20,555 nucleotides of DNA, from positions 1-20,555 of the forward strand of contig PJAB01000798.1 in the NCBI GenBank assembly GCA_002887195.1. Reading direction: 5' to 3'. Made by a program: the position numbers and the translations under genes. The stretch is from Chrysochromulina parva (lineage: Eukaryota; Haptophyta; Prymnesiales; Chrysochromulinaceae). Under the pieces are notes generated by a model, which did not search any database, was not told the origin of the DNA, and saw only the letters and a list, made by a program, of their open reading frames with translations. Shown here one piece after another: positions 15,501 through 20,555 of this stretch (position 1 is the stretch's first letter; each line of letters starts with the position of its first letter).

Positions 15501-16981
15501 TGCCACTGATGGAGCCCTCTCGTCGGTTGCGCAGCGGATGGTCTCGGCTACGTGGGACGTGCTGTGGACGTGGCGCGCGCCCAAGATCTCGTGGGCCGAG
15601 CTGCTGCCCTGGCAGCGCGTCAACCATTTCCCACAGGCGCGCCACCTGACCCGCAAGGACCTGCTCAAGAAGCACCTGCAGCGCCAGCGCCAGCTCTCCG
15701 AGCGCCTTGCTGAGTCTTTCGACATCATGCCGCTCACGTTCACACTGCCTGCCGAGCTGCTTGCGTTCACCGAAGCGTTCAGCGTGGCGGCCGATGCGGC
15801 CAAGGAGGCGGCCGCCGCGGCCGAGGCAGCGGCGTCCGCCCTACAGCGCGACGGCGCCGATCCGGGCACGAGCGGCGCGTTCGCTCGCGCGGCACTCGCG
15901 GCGCAGGCAGCCACGAACTTATGGATCCTCAAGCCGGTCGGTCTCTCCCGAGGGAGAGGTACGTGCAGCTCGACGGCTCGGTGACCGGCGACGCTCGGCA
16001 TGCATGTGCTCACCACGGCGCCCCCCTCTCCCCACAGGCATCTCGATGGTGGCCGACATCTCCGACGTAGCGTACGGAGAGCCCATGGTCATCCAACGGT
16101 ACGTTGCGGACCCACTGCTGCTCGACGGGTACAAGTTTGACCTGCGGCTGTACGTGTGCGTCACCTCGACGCACCCTCTCGAGGCTTTCTTGTACCGCGA
16201 GGGCTTCGGCCGCTTCGCGACCGAGCCGTTCACACTCTCGCTCACGCAGCTGCGCAACCTCTTTGTCCATCTGACGAATTCCTCGATCCAAAAAGAGCAG
16301 CCGGACGCCCAACGCGCCGCCGCGGTGCCCGGTGTCGACGCCGAGAAGGGCGGGACGAAGGTGGCCCTCTCGCAGCTCAAGCGGCGCTTGGCGGCTGCTG
16401 GGATTGACGTCGACGTGCTCTGGGCGCGGATCGTCGACGTGATCCTGCGCTCCCTATACGCAGTGCACGAGGCGATCCCCGCGTCGCCAAATAGCTTTGA
16501 GCTCTTCGGGTATGATGTCCTGATCGACGCACAGCTCAAGCCGTGGCTGATTGAGGTCAACTCATCGCCGCAGCTCACGCGAGACAACCCCCTAGACTAC
16601 CAAATCAAGGAAGCCCTCCTTGCCGATACGCTCTCGCTCATCGCGCCGCCGCTGGTCGACCGGGCCGTCTGGAGCGAGATGCTGCGCTGGCGCCTCGAGC
16701 GGGAGCGTGCGACGACGCCGCCCTCGTTCCCCGCCGAGCTGTGCGCGCTGCTCCACGGACTGACACCCCGCGCACCCGGCGAGCCGGTGCCCGCGGCGAG
16801 TGCGGGGCTGTACGATCGCATCGCGCCCTCGCCCGCATGGGATAAGCTGTGCGCAGGCCGCTCGAAGGCTCCGGGCGCGGGCTCCGTCGCGGGCGCAGGC
16901 GCCGCGCGCAGCCGGGCGTCCTTCGAAGTCCCCGCCGCCTCGATGCGTCGGCAGCGGCCCGACCTATCCAAGTACCTTTAG
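12531..16981 (+). CDS. Tubulin-tyrosine-ligase-like (TTLL) enzyme with long Ala/Glu-rich N-terminus
   Basis: Proposed exons are 12531-14195, 14295-14561, 14646-15389, 15535-15958 and 16038-16981, about 1347 residues. The C-terminal 450 residues are a TTL/ATP-grasp domain: WDVLWTWRAP, NHFPQARHLTRKDLL, LPAE, WILKPVGLSRGRGI (K1025), VIQRYV, YKFDLRLYV, the FLYREGFGRF segment, VHLTNSSIQK, and GYDVLID with WLIEVNSSPQL (E1206, N1208). ATP, magnesium and substrate residues look intact. TTLL enzymes add Glu, Gly or Tyr to tubulin tails; YREGF and KFDLR resemble TTLL9-type glutamylases of cilia and flagella, but this subtype is a guess. The first 890 residues are low complexity: an Ala/Gly/Pro region, a charged coiled coil (about 180-255), long Glu/Ala and Asp/Glu runs, and six ARAWDD repeats. 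The ATG at 12531 starts MAFPLHPTTMLELFDADT and is the first in-frame ATG. Confidence 0.88.
13407..13456 (+). repeat. 21-bp tandem repeat in TTLL gene
   Basis: About 2.4 copies of a 21-bp unit (GCGACGGCAGCCTCGGGGAC plus T), encoding two ATAASGT heptapeptides in the Ala-rich N-terminal region. Confidence 0.85.
13956..14063 (+). repeat. Six 18-bp units encoding ARAWDD
   Basis: Exact or nearly exact copies of GCGCGCGCTTGGGACGAC in frame. The fourth unit has TGC for TGG (ARACDD). The low divergence between units indicates recent expansion. Confidence 0.92.
14196..14294 (+). other. TTLL intron 1, internally duplicated (99 bp)
   Basis: A 60-bp unit containing 20 bp of exon and a whole short intron body is tandemly repeated (donors GTGAGT at 14196 and 14256). 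The first copy ends CACAC where the second ends CACAG, so only the last acceptor is usable. The 99-bp span is a multiple of three and stop-free. Using the second donor would leave an improbable 39-bp intron. Confidence 0.6.
14562..14645 (+). other. TTLL intron 2 (introner-like, 84 bp)
   Basis: Donor GTAGCT, acceptor CCCCACAG, phase 0, stop-free. The first 24 bp resemble the start of the next exon (14646-14669) at 21 of 24 positions. The 3' half (14607-14645) has the GCATGCATGTGCTCACCAC core shared with the introns at 315-398 and 15959-16037. Confidence 0.75.
15390..15534 (+). other. TTLL intron 3 (145 bp, repeat-rich)
   Basis: Phase 0 and contains stops. It joins SSVPQ to RMVSATWDVLWTW. The last 20 bp before the acceptor (15515-15534) resemble the end of the preceding exon (15372-15389). 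Inside are four tandem GAGTGCATCT units and a CTCTGATTGC run. Confidence 0.85.
15959..16037 (+). other. TTLL intron 4 (introner-like, 79 bp)
   Basis: Phase 1 intron, donor GTACGT, acceptor CCCCACAG. It is fixed by the TTL motif SRGRGISMV across the splice. Its 3' 40 bp (15998-16037) nearly match those of intron 2 of the same gene and intron 1 of the pseudokinase gene. Confidence 0.92.
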
Positions 16982-17789
16982 TGGTTTAGAGTCAGATGCA
17001 ATTGGTCAGATGAGACCGACTCGACCGACACCGACGGGGACGCGACGGCGTTGGAGTTTTGCGGGCCATCATACTGTAGGAGCAGGGACAGGGATGCCAC
17101 TGATTGATGATGTTCAGTCGACCATTCCTCCGTTAACGTAACTGTACAGCGCAGGTAGTTACATCCGCGTAACGTAGCCAAGGCAGCGTAGATTAAGTCC
17201 GCATTCCGGTCGTCTGCTCGATAAGTCGCACAGGGGCGGGGTGCGGCGTGCGCGCGCCCCGCCCGCGCCCAGCACAGGGCCACAGGCCGGGCCACAGCGA
17301 GTCCGGCGGCGCGTCAGCGGCGCGCGTCGCCGGCATGCCGGGCGCGGCCCGGCCCGCCCCCGCGCCGCGGCGGGCCCGGGGGGCGGATCGTGCGGGATTG
17401 CCCCGCGCCGGCACGAAGGGAATCGGTAGCATATGATTAATCTACCTTACCACCTATCTACCTCTTCTTCATGCTGTAACCATAAACAACGTTAAGGAAA
17501 AGATTTAACGCTTCTGATACGTCTCCACCCTCTTTATACGATCCCCGGGGATCCCCACGCCCCACTTCGCGATTCTCGAGCGATATACACATCCCGGAGC
17601 GATACACACGCCCCCGGATATGAAACCACGGTAGTTGCATGAAACCACCCGCCTTGTTAGGCGGGCACCGATACCGGTAAGAGGGGTACGTAGCGTTCGA
17701 GATACAGTGGCCAGCATCGTCTGACCCGATAGATCCGTCGCCGTCGGCTCTGCCTGACAACCAAACAGTGCTCGTACTCAGTTATAACC
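16982..17789. other. Intergenic region, GC-rich then AT-richer
   Basis: The TTLL 3' flank. 17230-17400 is extremely GC-rich; from about 17410 the composition drops sharply. The second half has a perfect palindrome GATCCCCGGGGATC (17540-17553) and short direct repeats (GAGCGATAYACAC near 17578 and 17597; ATGAAACCAC near 17619 and 17639). No gene was recognised; the composition change may mark the edge of inserted DNA. Confidence 0.5.
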
Positions 17790-18422
17790 ATGCTCTATAA
17801 GCCCTCAACACTCAAGCTCATCATTGGTAGCCGCCGGACGGGGTCAATCGGGGAACTCGCAGTGCCCGGTGACCATCAAATCCCTGCTGTATCCCGCAGC
17901 CTTACGCCCTCGACCGACGACCCGTATCTCACCTACAACCAGCCCGGGCGTAAGAAGAAGCCCACGAACGAGAGCTTCCCGACGCCCTTTTCACCACCGA
18001 GAGCGCTGGAAAACTCATCGTACACGACGATCCCGACGACGCAAGCCGCGGCCGCAGCAACACCGCAGGCGGCAAAGCCGGCAAGTATCGCAGCACGGCC
18101 GCACGGCGAGCGCACGCGCACGCGCACCACGCGCAACGCCACCTCCCCGAGCACCGTCATCGACACCACCAAGCCGCGCGCGCCCTCGGCATCGTCGACC
18201 GCGATTGACATCGCCCGTGTGCAAGACTTCAAACGCTACGCGATTCTAATCGTCGTCTGGCCCGCCATGATCCGCCACGTGCTGGGGCACCACAAACGCA
18301 TCCTCATCGCACCACCCGACCAAATCGCACACGTCGCCTGGGACGATATCCAACCCTCAACCTACCACGACTACGCTACGGCTGCTTTAGATTGGAGCTC
18401 TCGTACATTCTGCATCCACTGA
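17790..18422 (+). CDS. Unrecognised ORF beside a retroelement remnant
   Basis: An open frame of 210 codons starting ATGCTCTATAAGCC, with strongly GC-ending codons through most of its length, which favours real coding. I do not recognise a family. The N-terminal half is Pro/Thr/Ala-rich and looks disordered (GRKKKPTNESFPTPF). The C-terminal part (VQDFKRYAILIVVWPAMIRH, then HKRILIAPPDQIAHVAWDDI) looks folded. The last 50 bp overlap, on the opposite strand, the end of the reverse-transcriptase-type remnant. The frame may have been cut short when that element inserted, or it may itself be part of the same element. A spurious open frame cannot be excluded. Confidence 0.4.
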   Translation: MLYKPSTLKLIIGSRRTGSIGELAVPGDHQIPAVSRSLTPSTDDPYLTYNQPGRKKKPTNESFPTPFSPPRALENSSYTTIPTTQAAAAATPQAAKPASIAARPHGERTRTRTTRNATSPSTVIDTTKPRAPSASSTAIDIARVQDFKRYAILIVVWPAMIRHVLGHHKRILIAPPDQIAHVAWDDIQPSTYHDYATAALDWSSRTFCIH

Positions 18423-19609
18423 TCCATTGCCCGTTGGCCTCCATGGCCGCCCCGTTCAGCCGTGACGCGCGAAGCGCCGAGTATTGCGTCGAGGAAGGGC
18501 GCGAAAGCTTGAACAGCAGGGTCATGGCAGGTGGTATGAAGTATCAGGCCGTGATGGCAGTGGACGAAGTGTCGATCGCCAGGTCCCACAAGAGTGTGCC
18601 CGAGGGGTTGGGCGGTAGTGCAGCAAGCGGTACAGCGAGTGATGTTGCCCTCCCCTTGCGCGGGCGGCAAGAGGAGGAGATCAATGGCGAGGGCAATCGG
18701 GAAGTGTTGAGGGACTTGAAAGGCGAAGAGGGGGGTGCGAAGGGCGTCGTTAGAGGGGATGGGGATGCGTCGGAGCCACGTAGAGGGGCCTTTGGGGACA
18801 CTGCCGTCAAGGAGGCGGGCGAGGCCCGTGGCGGGGGTGTTCGGATCGTTGAAGAGGCGAAGGAAGGCATGCGATGCCACCACTGCCGAGGCTGCTCCTT
18901 GAGCGTGTGGGTGGCAAGTGGCATCGAGGCCGTCCAGGTCATAGATGAAGGAAGGGGAATCATGTGAGCCGTCGAGGTCGCCATGTCCGGCGGCCCCGAG
19001 GGGGACGGTGGCAGGGCTGAGCCGGCCATCATCAAGGTGTGAGTGAAGCTGGGGGAAGCGGGAGCTGTTTGGGAGGAGATCATGGTTGGGGGCGAGGCCG
19101 ACGTCTCGATGAGAAATCATGAGGCGCTCAAAAGCTTCGAAGATATGGTTCTGATAGGCGCCGCAGCCCGCGGCCCGATGGGCGAGGCAGCGGCCTTGGA
19201 GGGGAACAACCCATGCTCTCACATAATGCCAAACGGCTGCGAGGCTCCCGTAGTAGGCAGCATCGTGGTACGACGCAGTGGGGTCGAGAGGGTCAAGGTT
19301 GACGTGGGGGAGTGTGCCATGGCCGCCGAAGCGGAAGGGCAGGGAGGTAAGGTAGTAGGGGTGAATGTGGGTGAATGTGCAGCGCGTCGGGCCGCCAGGG
19401 GTGAGGAGGGGTTTGAGGCGGGCATCGATGACAAGGCGATCGAATGCTCGAAAGGTGGCGTCACCCAAGCCAGGGCGAATCGTGCGGAGAAGGTGTCGGA
19501 GGCGCGGCCAGACGCAGAAGCGGAGGAGGATATCGCGCTCATCCGGGGCGTAGCAGCCCGCGGAATCATTTGAGAGTAGGAGGCGGTCGAGGATGGGAAT
19601 CATTTTCAT
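18371..19609 (-). mobile_element. C-terminal remnant of a reverse-transcriptase-type retroelement ORF
   Basis: A stop-free frame of about 412 residues from the ATG at 19609 (open for about 39 bp further upstream). It resembles the part that follows the catalytic domain in many LINE-like reverse transcriptases: DILLRFCVWPRLRHLLRTIRP, FRAFDRLVIDARL, LPFRFGGHGTLP, then a YHDAAYYGSLAAVWHY segment. Near the C-terminus comes a zinc-knuckle-like RCTACCT...GDRHFVHCHHG...HTTCHD cluster of Cys and His. The catalytic YxDD-containing region and everything upstream are absent, so it is a 5'-truncated copy, as usual for LINE insertions. The frame is undamaged, which suggests a fairly recent insertion. No poly-A tail or target-site duplication was found. 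The family assignment rests on pattern recall only. Confidence 0.5.
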
Positions 19610-19648
19610 GAATGAAACATGACGAAATCGCGCACTGTGAAGATTCAC

Positions 19649-20091
19649 ACCTCGCTCGCGTTCACCCTCGCTTCATGCTCGCGAGGTGAAACGCGTACCG
19701 CGCCGCGCTCACAGACACGGTGTCTGGCGCGTGGACCGTGATGGACACAGCACAAACACACACTGAGCACACATACATCATACAACCACCTGCACCTAGC
19801 CTGGCAGGCAAGAGGATCGCGGAGCCACCTCGCCTGGCTGGCAAGTGGACACGGCTGATACACGTACAACACGCATACCCGAGGCTCCTCCCGCTCCTCC
19901 TCGGCAGAGGAAAGGCCGTCGTCGAGCTGGTTCGCCGCCGGCGCCGCTGTCTCCTGTCTCCTCCCACCAATGCCCTGCCGGGCCCAACACGCACCAGCGA
20001 TGCATCTGAAACGAAAAAGGGTGCTCTCTCCAAGCACCCTTTAACAGACGCAGCACGCGCTCACGTACGCATCACAGATCTCAGATGCAGC
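19649..20091. other. Intergenic region with inverted repeats
   Basis: It separates the retroelement remnant from the leucine-rich-repeat gene. It contains a CA-rich stretch (19740-19800), an inverted repeat CAGACAC/GTGTCTG with a 1-base spacer (19712-19726), and the hairpin listed separately. No coding sequence was recognised. Confidence 0.5.
20016..20042. repeat. Perfect 10-bp stem-loop in the 3' flank of the LRR gene
   Basis: AAAGGGTGCT and AGCACCCTTT flank a 7-base loop (CTCTCCA). It lies 50 bp beyond the LRR stop codon, so it is probably in its 3' UTR. It could aid 3'-end formation or be the footprint of a small mobile element. Confidence 0.6.
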
Positions 20092-20555
20092 TCACAGATG
20101 CAGATTAAACCCAGCCTTTCCTTGCGCTGCGAAACAAATCGAGGCCTTCCCCTCCTCGCCCATGTCGTTGAAGGACAAATCCAGGGCCGTCAGCCCGCCA
20201 TTGACGCGCAGAGCGTCAGCAAGTGCTGTGATCCCCTCTGCAGTGTAAGTTCCACCCTTGTAGGTCACTCCACAGAGTGCGTTGTTGGAGAGGTCCAGGC
20301 TCGTCAGCCCGCCATTGACGCACAGGGCGTCGGCGATTGCAGTGATGCCCTTTGCAGTGTAGGCGCCACGTTGGCCGCCGTAGTAAGTCCAGATGCCGCA
20401 CAGCTGGTTTCCGGACAGGTTGATGCTCGTCAGCCCGCCTGTGACGCTCGTGCGGAGCGCCTCGGCGATCAGCTTGACACCAGCAGAGCCGATGTTCTCG
20501 GAGGACGCGTCCATAGACATGATCTTGCTGTCCTTGTTGCCGCAGATGGCGGCAA
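20092..20555 (-). CDS. Leucine-rich-repeat protein (RI type), 5' partial
   Basis: The last 153 codons of a gene that continues beyond the right edge; the frame is open to the end (AAICGNKDSKIMSMDASSE). Three to four ribonuclease-inhibitor-type LRRs are visible: GGLTSINLSGNQLCG, GGLTSLDLSNNALCG and GGLTALDLSFNDMG, each preceded by a helix such as KGITAIADALCVN or EGITALADALRVN. Two repeats carry an unusual Tyr/Gly insert (IWTYYGGQRGAYT, VTYKGGTYT) between strand and helix. Such LRR proteins are numerous in haptophytes; they mediate protein binding and no specific role can be assigned. Only the C-terminus is here, so other domains may lie upstream. Confidence 0.85.
   Translation of the reverse strand, partial: AAICGNKDSKIMSMDASSENIGSAGVKLIAEALRTSVTGGLTSINLSGNQLCGIWTYYGGQRGAYTAKGITAIADALCVNGGLTSLDLSNNALCGVTYKGGTYTAEGITALADALRVNGGLTALDLSFNDMGEEGKASICFAAQGKAGFNLHL

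Noticed and set aside
17230..17400. Extremely GC-rich stretch considered as ribosomal RNA or a CpG-type promoter
   Set aside because: No rRNA landmarks were seen and the downstream ORF is itself doubtful, so no function is claimed.
17690..17715. GCGTTCGAGATAC resembling a tRNA T-loop
   Set aside because: No matching acceptor, D or anticodon stems could be built around it.

Overview
The window is nuclear DNA from a GC-rich unicellular eukaryote. A marine haptophyte (the Emiliania/Chrysochromulina/Prymnesium kind) fits best. The evidence is a cytosolic ribosomal protein gene (eS26), a Rab GTPase, a tubulin-tyrosine-ligase-like enzyme, an Mpv17 membrane protein, many short GT-AG introns, long GC-rich Ala/Pro/Glu low-complexity coding, and RI-type leucine-rich repeats of the 'NGGLTSLDLSNN' style that are abundant in haptophytes. 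The lineage is an inference; the eukaryotic nature is not in doubt.

Layout, left to right. 60-3193 (+): 3' part of a CDK-like kinase whose catalytic motifs are degenerate, fused in one polypeptide to a cyclin domain. 3194-3965: convergent spacer. 3966-4995 (-): CS-domain (p23/NudC-like) protein. 4994-5572 (+): Mpv17/PMP22-type membrane protein, head to head with the former. 6004-6800 (+): M23-family metallopeptidase, two exons. 6983-7957 (+): PlsC-type acyltransferase. 8379-8729 (+): ribosomal protein eS26 with half of its zinc cysteines missing. 9339-11056 (+): 2-oxoglutarate/Fe(II) dioxygenase-like domain fused to a redox-inactive PDI-like thioredoxin-fold domain. 11732-12364 (-): Rab5/Rab22-like GTPase. 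12531-16981 (+): TTLL-type ligase with a very long Ala/Glu-rich N-terminus. 17790-18422 (+): unrecognised ORF. 18371-19609 (-): C-terminal remnant of a reverse-transcriptase-type retroelement ORF. 20092 to the right edge (-): partial leucine-rich-repeat protein.

The genes do not form a pathway. They are ordinary closely packed nuclear genes on both strands. What ties the window together is its introns. Three introns, in two unrelated genes, share the same 3' half (core beginning GCATGCA and containing GCTCACCACGGCGCC). A second group is built from TGATTGCC-like short repeats. Several introns begin or end with a copy of the neighbouring exon, and two are tandemly duplicated. Several are multiples of three and free of stops. 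This looks like recent intron gain, either by introner-like elements or by tandem duplication of AGGT-containing exon segments.

The two most unusual proteins are the pseudokinase-cyclin fusion and the dioxygenase-PDI fusion. All exon boundaries were inferred by eye from frame continuity, GT-AG borders and protein-family fit. No transcript evidence was available.
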